DNA from: Pseudomonadota bacterium
Lineage (GTDB): Bacteria; Pseudomonadota; Gammaproteobacteria; JAKAQQ01
Length of the DNA: 6,401 bases
Direction: 5' to 3'
Assembly: GCA_021819635.1 (NCBI GenBank)
Contig: JAKAQQ010000049.1
Span: forward strand, 1-6,401
The first letter of the stretch is position 1, and every line of letters begins with the position of its first letter. Shown in pieces: positions 1 through 6,267 of the stretch. The notes beneath the pieces are model-generated. The model was not told the origin of the DNA. It saw only the letters and a program-made list of their open reading frames with translations, and did no database searches. Both the position numbers and the translations under genes were made by a program.

Positions 1-78
1 GGTGCGCCCGGTTCCGAAGACGGGAGCGATTCGCCGATCGGGTTGCCGTTTCTTCCGGACTCGGATTATCGACATTGA
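1..78 (+). CDS. Probable 3' end of an upstream gene (partial, unidentified)
   Basis: Reading from base 1, frame 1 stays open for 25 codons and stops at TGA 76-78, giving a short acidic, Ser/Gly/Pro-containing tail that ends PDSDYRH. The stop coincides with the start of the terminator-like hairpin at 77, which is what the end of a gene would look like. Genes often found upstream of topA in gamma- and betaproteobacteria are dprA (smf) and smg (DUF494). A short tail ending in His is compatible with Smg, but 25 residues are far too few to identify it. Frames 2 and 3 are also open through this stretch, so the frame choice is an inference from the position of the stop. No gene symbol is given. Confidence 0.35.
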   Translation, partial: GAPGSEDGSDSPIGLPFLPDSDYRH

Positions 79-119
79 CCCGATTCGGTCCCCGGGGTCC
101 GACCGGGTCTTCCTTTTTC
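77..119 (+). terminator. Terminator-like hairpin with T-tract just upstream of topA
   Basis: GACCCG at 77-82 pairs perfectly with CGGGTC at 104-109. Inside it, TCGG at 85-88 pairs with CCGA at 99-102 around a CCCCGGGG core. The stem is followed by a pyrimidine tract with five consecutive T at 114-118. This is the layout of an intrinsic terminator and would suit the gene ending at 78. It abuts the topA Shine-Dalgarno sequence at 121, so there is no room for a topA promoter downstream of it. It may therefore be leaky or act as a leader attenuator for topA. Structure is judged by eye; no energy was calculated. Confidence 0.55.
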
Positions 120-120
120 T

Positions 121-126
121 GAGGGA
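121..126 (+). promoter_or_regulatory. Ribosome binding site of topA
   Basis: GAGGGA lies 5-7 bases before the GTG start at 132 and matches the anti-Shine-Dalgarno sequence well. It decides the GTG start for topA. It is the clearest ribosome binding site in the window; tsaC, hemF and hemB lack a comparable one. Confidence 0.7.
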
Positions 127-131
127 AAGAC

Positions 132-2681
132 GTGCGTCAGGTTGTTGTCGTTGAATCGCCGGCCAAGAGCCGGACCATCCAGAAATATCTGGGTCCGTCG
201 TACGTGGTGCTGGCGTCCTACGGCCATGTCCGGGATCTTGTCCCGAAGGAAGGAGCGGTCGATCCGGAGCGTGAGTTCTTCATGCACTACGCGCCGATCG
301 AGCGAAACGCCCGCCACGTTGACGCCGTCGCCCGGGCCCTGAAGGATGCCGACGGGCTTCTCTTGGCAACCGACCCGGACCGGGAAGGAGAGGCCATTTC
401 CTGGCATCTCTGCCGGCTCCTCGAGGAGCGCGGCGTGCTTGCGGGCAAGCGGGTTGAGCGCATCGTTTTCCACGAGATCACCGAACGGGCAGTGCGCGAG
501 GCCTTGAGTGTGCCGCGGACGATCTCAAGCGACCTTGTCAACGCCCAGCAGGCCCGTCGCGCGCTGGACTATCTCGTCGGGTTCAACCTCTCGCCGCTCC
601 TTTGGCGCAAGATCCGACGCGGGCTCTCGGCCGGTCGTGTCCAGAGCGCCGCGCTCCGCCTGATCGTTGAGCGTGAGGAGGAAGTCGAGAAGTTCGTGCG
701 CCGCGAATACTGGACGCTCGAAGCCGCGCTCGTCAAGGACGGTCAGGAGTTCCGAGCCCGACTGACCCACGTCGACGGGGAGCGCCTCGGGACCCACGAG
801 ATTGCGGACGCGACGCAGGCTGCGGCGCTGCGCGCGCGGCTCCTCGCGGCGTCCCGGGCGGGGACGCTGCGCGTCGCCGCCCGGGACGCCGGTCAGCGCC
901 GCCGCCAGCCGCCTCCTCCCTTCACCACCTCGACCCTCCAGCAGGACGCCGCCCGCCGGCTCGGGTTTCCCGCCCGCAAGACGATGCAGATGGCCCAGCA
1001 GCTCTACGAGGGGATTGATCTCGGCTCCGGGGCCGTGGGGCTCATCACCTACATGCGCACCGATTCCGTTCAGCTTGCCGAGCAGGCGCTGAACGACCTG
1101 CGTGCAACGATCCGTCGCCTCTACGGCGCGCAGGCTTTGCCCGAAGAACCACGCCGTTACCGCACGAAAAGTAAAAACGCCCAGGAGGCCCACGAGGCCA
1201 TCCGTCCGACCGATCCTTCCCGCCATCCCGATGCCCTCCGCGGGCGTCTTGTGGCGGACCAGTGGCGGCTTTACGAACTTGTCTGGCGACGGGCCTTGGC
1301 TTCGCAGATGCAGCCGGCCGTTTACGACATCCTCGGGGTCGACCTTGCGGCCTCCGAGATCGGCCGTTTCCGGGTGAACGGGTCGGTTCTGCGTGAGCCG
1401 GGGTTCACGGCCGTCTACCGTGAGGCGCGTGAGGAGGGCGAAGAAACCGCCGAACGGGCGGCTCTGCCCCCTCTCGAGGTGGGCGAGGAGGTTCCCCTGA
1501 AGGATCTTCTCACGCTCCAGCATTTCACCGAACCCCCCCCGCGCTACAGCGAGGCCTCGCTTGTCAAGGCGCTCGAGGAGTACGGCATTGGGCGCCCCTC
1601 GACCTACGCGTCGATCATCGAAACGCTGCGCCACAGGGAATACACCACGATGGTCCAGAAACGGTTCCATCCGACCGATGTCGGCCGCGTCGTCGTGCGC
1701 TTTCTTGCCGAGCATTTCGGCCGTTACGTCGATTATGGATTCACCGCACGGATGGAAGACGAGCTCGACGAAATCGCCCGGGGAGAAAAACCTTGGATTC
1801 CAATCCTCCAGGCCTTCTGGCTGCCGTTTCACGAGGATCTGGAACGGGTGGCGCGCACGGTGACCCGTGCGCAGGCGGTTCCCTCCCGCGCCCTCGGTGC
1901 GGACCCCGCAAGCGGGCAGCCGGTGAGCGTGCGCCTCGGCCCGTTCGGCCCGTTCGTCCAACTCGGCGAAAAGACGGAGACGGCGAAGCCGCGTTACGCC
2001 CGTATCCCCCCCGGGTTCTCACTGGAGACCCTGACGCTCGAGCAGGCTCTGGCACTTCTGGCCCTTCCTCGCGCCTTGGGGGAGGATCCCGAGGGTGTCG
2101 CCCTGAGCGCGGGGATCGGGCGCTTTGGCCCGTACGTCCGCCGCGGCGACCGCTACGTCACGCTGCGCGAGCACGATCCCTTGCACATCACCCTGGACGA
2201 GGCCGTGGCCGTTCTACGCGCCGACGATGAGGCGCGCGCCCGGCGGATCATCGTCCATTATCCCGAGCAGGGCGTGAGCGTCCTCCGTGGACGTTTCGGT
2301 CCTTACGTCACGGACGGCGAGCGGCGCGTCCGCGTTCCGGCCGACCGGACTCCGGAAGCCCTGAGCGCCGAGGATTGCGCCCGTCTTCTTGAGGCTGCTC
2401 CCCTCCGTCGGGCCGCCCGCGGGCGACCCGTGCAGAAATCTGCCTCCGGAGGCGCCCGCCGTTCCTCCGGACGCAAAGCCGCCGACGGGAAAGGCGCGGA
2501 GAAACCTGCGGCTCAGGAGGGCGGCGCTCCGGCGAAGACATCCTCCCGCAGGAAGGCACGCGAGAGGAGCGGTGAGGAGGACAAGGGGCTTGCCGGAACG
2601 CCCCCCACGAAAACGGTCCGGAAGCGGCTTGCGCCCAAGACGGGCGGTTCCGGGTCGACGAAACGCCGCCGTCCTTCGTGA
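132..2681 (+). CDS. topA: DNA topoisomerase I (type IA)
   Basis: TopA relaxes negatively supercoiled DNA by cutting one strand through a 5'-phosphotyrosine link and passing the other strand through. It keeps chromosome supercoiling in balance. The 849-residue product has the Toprim start VVVESPAKS (residues 4-12, with the catalytic Glu at 8), the acidic metal site DPDREGE (81-87), SAGRVQS (166-172), the active-site tyrosine motif GLITYMRTDS (Tyr307) and AHEAIRPTD (353-361). GRPSTYASIIETL (488-500) is also typical. The C-terminus carries three FGPFV/FGPYV repeats (about 598-612, 660-676, 716-735) and then about 90 basic, low-complexity residues. It has no CxxC zinc fingers, unlike E. coli TopA. 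The GTG start follows GAGGGA and places the Toprim motif right at the N-terminus, as is usual in the family. The stop codon overlaps the tsaC start, which suggests translational coupling. Identification is secure. Confidence 0.97.
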   Translation: MRQVVVVESPAKSRTIQKYLGPSYVVLASYGHVRDLVPKEGAVDPEREFFMHYAPIERNARHVDAVARALKDADGLLLATDPDREGEAISWHLCRLLEERGVLAGKRVERIVFHEITERAVREALSVPRTISSDLVNAQQARRALDYLVGFNLSPLLWRKIRRGLSAGRVQSAALRLIVEREEEVEKFVRREYWTLEAALVKDGQEFRARLTHVDGERLGTHEIADATQAAALRARLLAASRAGTLRVAARDAGQRRRQPPPPFTTSTLQQDAARRLGFPARKTMQMAQQLYEGIDLGSGAVGLITYMRTDSVQLAEQALNDLRATIRRLYGAQALPEEPRRYRTKSKNAQEAHEAIRPTDPSRHPDALRGRLVADQWRLYELVWRRALASQMQPAVYDILGVDLAASEIGRFRVNGSVLREPGFTAVYREAREEGEETAERAALPPLEVGEEVPLKDLLTLQHFTEPPPRYSEASLVKALEEYGIGRPSTYASIIETLRHREYTTMVQKRFHPTDVGRVVVRFLAEHFGRYVDYGFTARMEDELDEIARGEKPWIPILQAFWLPFHEDLERVARTVTRAQAVPSRALGADPASGQPVSVRLGPFGPFVQLGEKTETAKPRYARIPPGFSLETLTLEQALALLALPRALGEDPEGVALSAGIGRFGPYVRRGDRYVTLREHDPLHITLDEAVAVLRADDEARARRIIVHYPEQGVSVLRGRFGPYVTDGERRVRVPADRTPEALSAEDCARLLEAAPLRRAARGRPVQKSASGGARRSSGRKAADGKGAEKPAAQEGGAPAKTSSRRKARERSGEEDKGLAGTPPTKTVRKRLAPKTGGSGSTKRRRPS

Positions 2682-3256
2682 TGTTGGTCCGCCCTGCCGA
2701 TGCGGACGGCATCGCGGCGGCGGCCCGCGCGCTCACCGCCGGGGAGCTTGTCGCCTATCCGACCGAAGGGGTCTACGGCCTCGGGTGCGATCCCCGTTCC
2801 GGCGAGGCGCTCGGGAAGCTGCTTGCCCTGAAGGGGCGCCCCACGACCAAGGGGTTCATCCTCATCGCCGACCGTTGGGAGGCTCTTTGTTCCTTCGTGG
2901 CGCTCGACGCCTGCCCGCTCGTCGTCCCCCTCCCCCTAGTACCGGCCCCGTGCACGTGGGTTTTCCCGGCCGCGGTGGGGTGTCCCGCTGCGCTTTGCGG
3001 CGACCACGCGACGGTGGCGGTCCGCGTCACGGCCCATCCCGTCGCCGCTCGGCTTTCCGCGCTGTTCGGTGGCCCGATTGTGTCAACCAGCGCTAACCCG
3101 AGCGGCGGCCGCGCGGCCCGCGCTGTGCGCGAAGTCCAGGACGCCTTTCCGGACGGCCTCGCCGTCGTGCTCGATGGCCCGCTGGGCGGGCTTGCGGGCC
3201 CGACCGAAATCCGCGACGCCCGTGACGGTCGGGTTCTTCGGGCGGCGCCCCCGTGA
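2681..3256 (+). CDS. tsaC: L-threonylcarbamoyladenylate synthase (YrdC/Sua5 family)
   Basis: TsaC makes threonylcarbamoyl-AMP from threonine, bicarbonate and ATP. This is the first step of the t6A modification at position 37 of tRNAs reading ANN codons, and it acts in the cytoplasm. Counting from GTG 2678, the product shows AYPTEGVYGLGCDP (26-39), LKGRP (51-55), TKGFILIA (57-64), CTWVFPA (92-98), VAVRVT (113-118), VSTSANPSG (135-143) and PTEIRD (175-180). These match E. coli TsaC from end to end, and about 190 residues is the normal length. The start is ATG 2681, which shares its A with the topA TGA. GTG 2678, one codon earlier, is an equal alternative. Neither has a Shine-Dalgarno sequence, so reinitiation after topA is likely. 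The family motif WPGPVT reads VPAPCT here (88-93), preceded by an odd Pro/Leu/Val stretch; a compensated frameshift is possible. Six cysteines are present, which is many for this size. Confidence 0.9.
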   Translation: MLVRPADADGIAAAARALTAGELVAYPTEGVYGLGCDPRSGEALGKLLALKGRPTTKGFILIADRWEALCSFVALDACPLVVPLPLVPAPCTWVFPAAVGCPAALCGDHATVAVRVTAHPVAARLSALFGGPIVSTSANPSGGRAARAVREVQDAFPDGLAVVLDGPLGGLAGPTEIRDARDGRVLRAAPP

Positions 3257-4221
3257 GCGACCCGCGGCACCACGAGCGCGTCGATCCTCTCTTCCGCGCG
3301 TTGCAGGAAGAGGTCGTGGCCATGCTGGCGCGGCACGAAGGAACGGAGGAGGGTTTTCGCGACGATCGCTGGGAGCACCCGGGCGGCGGCGGGGGGCGGG
3401 GCCGGGTTCTTGACGAAGGCCGGATTCTCGAGAGGGCGGCGGTCAATTTTTCCCATATCGAAGGCGCGCTTCTCCCGGCGGCCGCGACGCGCCGTCGCCC
3501 GCACCTTGCCGGAGCTCCCTTTCGCGCCCTCGGGCTGTCGGTGATCGTCCACCCGCGCAACCCCTACGCTCCGACGTCTCACTGCAACGTGCGTTTCCTC
3601 GAGACCACCTCCAAGGAGGAACCCGAGACTCTCTGGTTCGGGGGGGGGTTCGATCTCACGCCCTGCTACGGTTTTGAGGAGGATTGCCGGCTGTGGCACG
3701 AAGCGGCGCTCGACGCGTGCCGTCCCTACGGAGGCCTCGAGCTCTACCGCCGCTACAAAGACTGGTGCGATCGCTATTTTTATCTTCCCCATCGCCGCGA
3801 GCCGCGTGGGGTTGGGGGGCTCTTCTTCGATGATTGCATGCTTGGCACGTTTGAACGCACGCTCGATTTCGTTACCGCGGTCGCCCGGGCCTACATCCGC
3901 GCGTACGACGCGATCCTCGCCCGTCGCCTTCCGTTTCCCTGGGGCCCCCGCGAGCGGGCCTTCCAGCTCTACCGGCGGGGGCGTTACGTCGAATTCAACC
4001 TCCTGCACGATCGAGGGACGCGCTTTGGCCTCGAGTCGGGAGGGCGGACGGAATCCATCCTCGCATCGCTTCCGCCGCTTGCCCGCTGGGTTTACGCCCC
4101 CCCTGCGGAAGAACACGCGGAGGCGGATCTCTTAGGGCGTTACCTCCGGCCCCGGGATTGGCTTGGCCTCGGCGGAGAGGGTTCCGACCCGGATTCCGAC
4201 GAAGGGGGTCCGGTCCCTTAG
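3253..4221 (+). CDS. hemF: Oxygen-dependent coproporphyrinogen III oxidase
   Basis: HemF oxidatively decarboxylates two propionate groups of coproporphyrinogen III to give protoporphyrinogen IX. It uses O2 and works in the cytoplasm late in heme synthesis. The 322-residue product matches E. coli HemF closely. It has GGGGGRGRVL (44-53), VNFSHIEGALLPA (64-76), HPRNPYAPTSHCNVRF (100-115), LWFGGGFDLTP (127-137), CDRYFYLPHRREPRG (172-186), GGLFFDD (188-194), QLYRRGRYVEFNL (238-250), DRGTRFGLESGGRTESIL (253-270) and a final PRDWL. His100, His110, His149 and His180 correspond to the four conserved histidines at E. coli positions 96, 106, 145 and 175; the second is the proposed proton donor. The GTG start overlaps the tsaC stop by 4 bases (GTGA) with no Shine-Dalgarno sequence, which suggests coupling. 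About 20 Gly/Asp-rich residues follow the usual C-terminus. A run of nine G (3640-3648) encodes the conserved Gly-Gly-Gly. Confidence 0.97.
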   Translation: MSDPRHHERVDPLFRALQEEVVAMLARHEGTEEGFRDDRWEHPGGGGGRGRVLDEGRILERAAVNFSHIEGALLPAAATRRRPHLAGAPFRALGLSVIVHPRNPYAPTSHCNVRFLETTSKEEPETLWFGGGFDLTPCYGFEEDCRLWHEAALDACRPYGGLELYRRYKDWCDRYFYLPHRREPRGVGGLFFDDCMLGTFERTLDFVTAVARAYIRAYDAILARRLPFPWGPRERAFQLYRRGRYVEFNLLHDRGTRFGLESGGRTESILASLPPLARWVYAPPAEEHAEADLLGRYLRPRDWLGLGGEGSDPDSDEGGPVP

Positions 4222-4230
4222 AATGGCGCC

Positions 4231-5289
4231 ATGAATCGCCGCCGTCCAGTCTCGTTTCCGGCCTTTGGGGAAGGACCCTTGCTGCCGGGATCGTTTCCCG
4301 GGACGCGGTTGCGCCGGCTCCGGCGGACGCCCGGATTGCGCACTCTCGTGCGCGAGACGATCCTTGTCCCCGAAGACCTCATTCAGCCCGCTTTCGTGGT
4401 TGCCGGCGAAGGACGACGCGAGGAGGTGGCACGCATGCCGGGGGTCGTGCGCATGAGTCTTGACGTGCTGGCTGAAGAGGCCCGCGAGTGGCGACGGCTC
4501 GGGATCCCCGCGGTGGCACTCTTCCCGGCCGTGGATCCGGCCCGCAAGAGCGAGGACGGACGCGAGGCATGGAACCCCGAAGGGCTTGTGCCGTGCGCTC
4601 TGAGGGCGTTGCGTCGGGCGGTGCCGGATCTTGTCCTCATCGCCGATGTGGCTCTGGATCCTTACACCAGCCACGGGCACGACGGGCTCCTCGGCGCCGA
4701 CGGGACCGTTCTGAACGACGAGACGCTCGAAATTCTTGTGCGGCAGGGCCTTTGCCTGGCCGACGCCGGGGCCGACGTCGTGGCGCCCTCCGACATGATG
4801 GACGGACGCGTGGGCGTGCTGCGTCACGCCCTTGAGGCGGCGGGACACACCCAGACGGTGATCCTGAGTTACGCCGTCAAGTATGCCTCGGCCTTCTACG
4901 GCCCGTTCCGTGACGCGGTGGGCTCGGCGCAGGCACTTGGCCGGGGCGACAAAAGCACCTACCAAATGGATCCGGCCAACGCCGAGGAAGCGTTGCGTGA
5001 AGCCCGGCTCGACATTCAGGAGGGGGCCGACATCCTCATGGTCAAGCCGGCCGGCCCCTGCCTTGATGTGCTTGCACGCGTGCGGCGCGAGCTCGGGTGG
5101 CCGACCTTTGCCTACCAGGTGAGCGGGGAATACGCTCTGCTCGAGCAGGGCATTCGGAGCGGACTGCTTGAGGGGCCGCGCGCCGTCATCGAGTCGCTCG
5201 TCGCCATCCGCCGAGCCGGGGCGGATGCCATTCTGACCTATTACGCGGCCCGCGCCGCCCGCTGGCTCCGCGAAGGAACGATCTCCTGA
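4231..5289 (+). CDS. hemB: Delta-aminolevulinic acid dehydratase (porphobilinogen synthase)
   Basis: HemB condenses two molecules of 5-aminolevulinate into porphobilinogen, the first committed pyrrole of the heme, siroheme and cobalamin routes. It is a cytoplasmic, usually octameric enzyme. The 352-residue product shows the two Schiff-base lysines, in LSYAVKYASAFYGPFRDA (Lys217) and ILMVKPAGP (Lys272). It also has SHGHDG (147-152), APSDMMDG (185-192), KSTYQMDPAN (241-250) and a closing AILTYYA. The metal segment reads DVALDPYTSHGHDG (139-152). Ala141, Asp143 and Asp151 stand where zinc-dependent enzymes have three cysteines, so this is the magnesium-type enzyme seen in Pseudomonas. ATG 4231 lies 9 bases after the hemF stop and lacks a convincing ribosome binding site. 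It gives about 20 residues ahead of the family start motif FPGTRLRRLRR (22-32). hemF and hemB act in the same pathway and are probably cotranscribed. Confidence 0.96.
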   Translation: MNRRRPVSFPAFGEGPLLPGSFPGTRLRRLRRTPGLRTLVRETILVPEDLIQPAFVVAGEGRREEVARMPGVVRMSLDVLAEEAREWRRLGIPAVALFPAVDPARKSEDGREAWNPEGLVPCALRALRRAVPDLVLIADVALDPYTSHGHDGLLGADGTVLNDETLEILVRQGLCLADAGADVVAPSDMMDGRVGVLRHALEAAGHTQTVILSYAVKYASAFYGPFRDAVGSAQALGRGDKSTYQMDPANAEEALREARLDIQEGADILMVKPAGPCLDVLARVRRELGWPTFAYQVSGEYALLEQGIRSGLLEGPRAVIESLVAIRRAGADAILTYYAARAARWLREGTIS

Positions 5290-5311
5290 GCCGCACGGGT
5301 CCACGCCCCGG

Positions 5312-5317
5312 GGAAGG
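5312..5317 (+). promoter_or_regulatory. Likely ribosome binding site of aroE
   Basis: GGAAGG ends 10 bases before the GTG at 5328. The spacing is on the long side, but it is the only Shine-Dalgarno-like sequence in the 38-base hemB-aroE gap and supports that GTG as the start. Confidence 0.4.
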
Positions 5318-5327
5318 CCCTGAGTGC

Positions 5328-6185
5328 GTGCTCTGGGGGTATCCCTTGGCGCACACGCGGTCGCCCGGCCTGCACCGCCACTTTGCCGTGGCCACGGGGA
5401 TTCCTCTCAGGTACCGCGTGGACCCTGTGCCGCCTGCGGACTTTGCCACGCGTGCGCGCGAGTTCTTTGCCCGGGGGGGCTGGGGGGCGAACGTGACCGT
5501 GCCGTACAAGGTCGTGGCCACCGGGCTTGCCGAAGCCCTGGATCCCGAGGCGGCGGCGAGCGGTGCCGTCAACACTCTCTATCGCCGTGAGGGCGTATTG
5601 CGCGGCGCCAACACGGACGTGATCGGATTGCGTCGCGAACTTCTTGAACGCCACGGCCTGGCCCACGACGGTGCCCTCCGCCTGGTCGTGGTCGGGGCGG
5701 GGGGAGCGGCGCGGGCGGTGATCGTTGCACTCCACGAACACTGCGCACGCATTGAGCTTGTCGTGCGCCGCCCCGAGCGCGGGTGCGCGCTGGCGCGCGA
5801 TTTTGCGCGCCGGAGCATCACCGTTGAGCCCGTCCACGTCCTCGAAGATCTGGGGAGGACAGCCCCTCTGGAATGCACGCTTTTCGTCGACGCGACCTCC
5901 GCGTGGATGTGCGGTGGCGACTGGTCACTTCCCCAAGGATCCGTACGTCCTGGAGCGCTCTTCTACACGCTGAGCTACGGAAAGGAAAGTAAAGCATTTC
6001 ATAATCTTGCTGAACGCCACGGGGCATCTGTCTGTGTCGACGGTTGGGGGCTTCTCGTCGAGCAGGCTGCGGCGTCCTTTACGCTTTGGACAGGGGTCAC
6101 GCCCGTTACGGAAGAGCTCCATGCCACGGAGGATTTGGAGGAGGCACGGGGGGGGCAGGAAGGGGTGGGATCTCCTCCCCCTTGA
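5328..6185 (+). CDS. aroE: Shikimate dehydrogenase
   Basis: AroE reduces 3-dehydroshikimate to shikimate with NADPH, the fourth step of chorismate and aromatic amino acid synthesis. The 285-residue product carries LWGYPLAHTRSP (2-13, shikimate-binding Ser-x-Ser region read as Thr-Arg-Ser), ANVTVPYK (54-61, catalytic Lys61), GAVNTL (79-84), GANTDVIG (93-100, catalytic Asp97) and the nucleotide-binding loop VVGAGGAARAV (121-131). It ends with VDGWGLLVEQAAASFTLWTG (237-256). GTG 5328 is the only usable start in an open upstream frame. It puts the first strand 3-4 residues shorter than usual, and GGAAGG at 5312-5317 is a plausible ribosome binding site 10 bases upstream. Some usual residues differ: NATSxG reads DATSAW, YDMxY reads YTLSY, and the NRT motif of the cofactor pocket reads RRP. 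The stop lies inside the -35 box of the rrn promoter. The family is certain; full activity is likely but not proven. Confidence 0.93.
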   Translation: MLWGYPLAHTRSPGLHRHFAVATGIPLRYRVDPVPPADFATRAREFFARGGWGANVTVPYKVVATGLAEALDPEAAASGAVNTLYRREGVLRGANTDVIGLRRELLERHGLAHDGALRLVVVGAGGAARAVIVALHEHCARIELVVRRPERGCALARDFARRSITVEPVHVLEDLGRTAPLECTLFVDATSAWMCGGDWSLPQGSVRPGALFYTLSYGKESKAFHNLAERHGASVCVDGWGLLVEQAAASFTLWTGVTPVTEELHATEDLEEARGGQEGVGSPPP

Positions 6186-6210
6186 CAAGGGCCATCAAGG
6201 GTCCTATACT
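6182..6210 (+). promoter_or_regulatory. rRNA operon promoter (sigma-70 type)
   Basis: A perfect -35 hexamer TTGACA (6182-6187), a 17-base spacer and a -10 hexamer TATACT (6205-6210, five of six consensus bases) predict transcription starting near 6216-6218. That is about 155 bases before 16S rRNA. The -35 box contains the aroE stop codon (TGA 6183-6185). The sequence just upstream is GC-rich, so there is no AT-rich UP element of the kind that boosts E. coli rrn P1 promoters. Position, spacing and match make this the clear rrn promoter; the exact start site is inferred. Confidence 0.88.
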
Positions 6211-6216
6211 TGTCAA
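6182..6216. repeat. Perfect 8-bp inverted repeat spanning the rrn promoter
   Basis: TTGACAAG (6182-6189) and its exact reverse complement CTTGTCAA (6209-6216) bracket the promoter from the -35 box to just past the -10 box, with 19 bases between the arms. Within the spacer, CAAGGG occurs twice with a 10-base offset (6186-6191 and 6196-6201), one helical turn apart. This could be an operator for a dimeric regulator, a hairpin in aroE read-through RNA, or chance. Confidence 0.6.
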
Positions 6217-6239
6217 CCCGTTCGATGAAACGTGCGGGT

Positions 6240-6251
6240 TGATCCTTAAGA
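6240..6251 (+). promoter_or_regulatory. boxA-like rRNA antitermination sequence
   Basis: TGATCCTTAAGA matches nine of twelve bases of the E. coli rrn boxA TGCTCTTTAACA. It begins 28 bases before the boxC-like element, against 27 in E. coli. BoxA in the leader RNA recruits NusB and NusE (S10) to make RNA polymerase resistant to Rho termination. The first four bases also lie in the long-range stem. The match is degenerate, so confidence rests mainly on spacing. Confidence 0.6.
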
Positions 6252-6267
6252 ACGTAATCAAGCAGCT

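Noticed and set aside
525..1961. 478-codon open frame on the minus strand opposite topA
   Set aside because: It is the antisense of a certain gene in GC-rich DNA, its product has no recognisable motif, and it has the Arg/Gly/Pro-rich composition of a shadow frame.
2389..3096. 235-codon plus-strand frame across the topA-tsaC junction
   Set aside because: Arg/Pro-rich frame-shifted reading of two real genes. Only its short part near 2911-2952 is of interest, for the tsaC frameshift question.
2773..4116. 447-codon open frame on the minus strand opposite tsaC and hemF
   Set aside because: It spans the junction of two well-identified genes and shows only low-complexity Arg/Pro/Ala sequence. High GC content keeps antisense frames open.
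3322..4221. Later ATG start for hemF (Met24)
   Set aside because: It would remove the N-terminal helix, and the GTG overlapping the tsaC stop gives the length expected for the family.
4279..5289. Later TTG start for hemB, after GGGGAAGGA
   Set aside because: The Shine-Dalgarno-like sequence ends only 3 bases before TTG, too close, and an ATG is available at 4231. It remains possible because the first 16 residues are not family-conserved.
4132..5304. 390-codon open frame on the minus strand opposite hemB
   Set aside because: Antisense shadow of hemB with no family resemblance.
6182..6216. Divergent minus-strand promoter using the TTGACA formed by the right arm of the inverted repeat
   Set aside because: No -10-like hexamer lies 16-18 bases away on the minus strand; the sequence there is GGCCCT.
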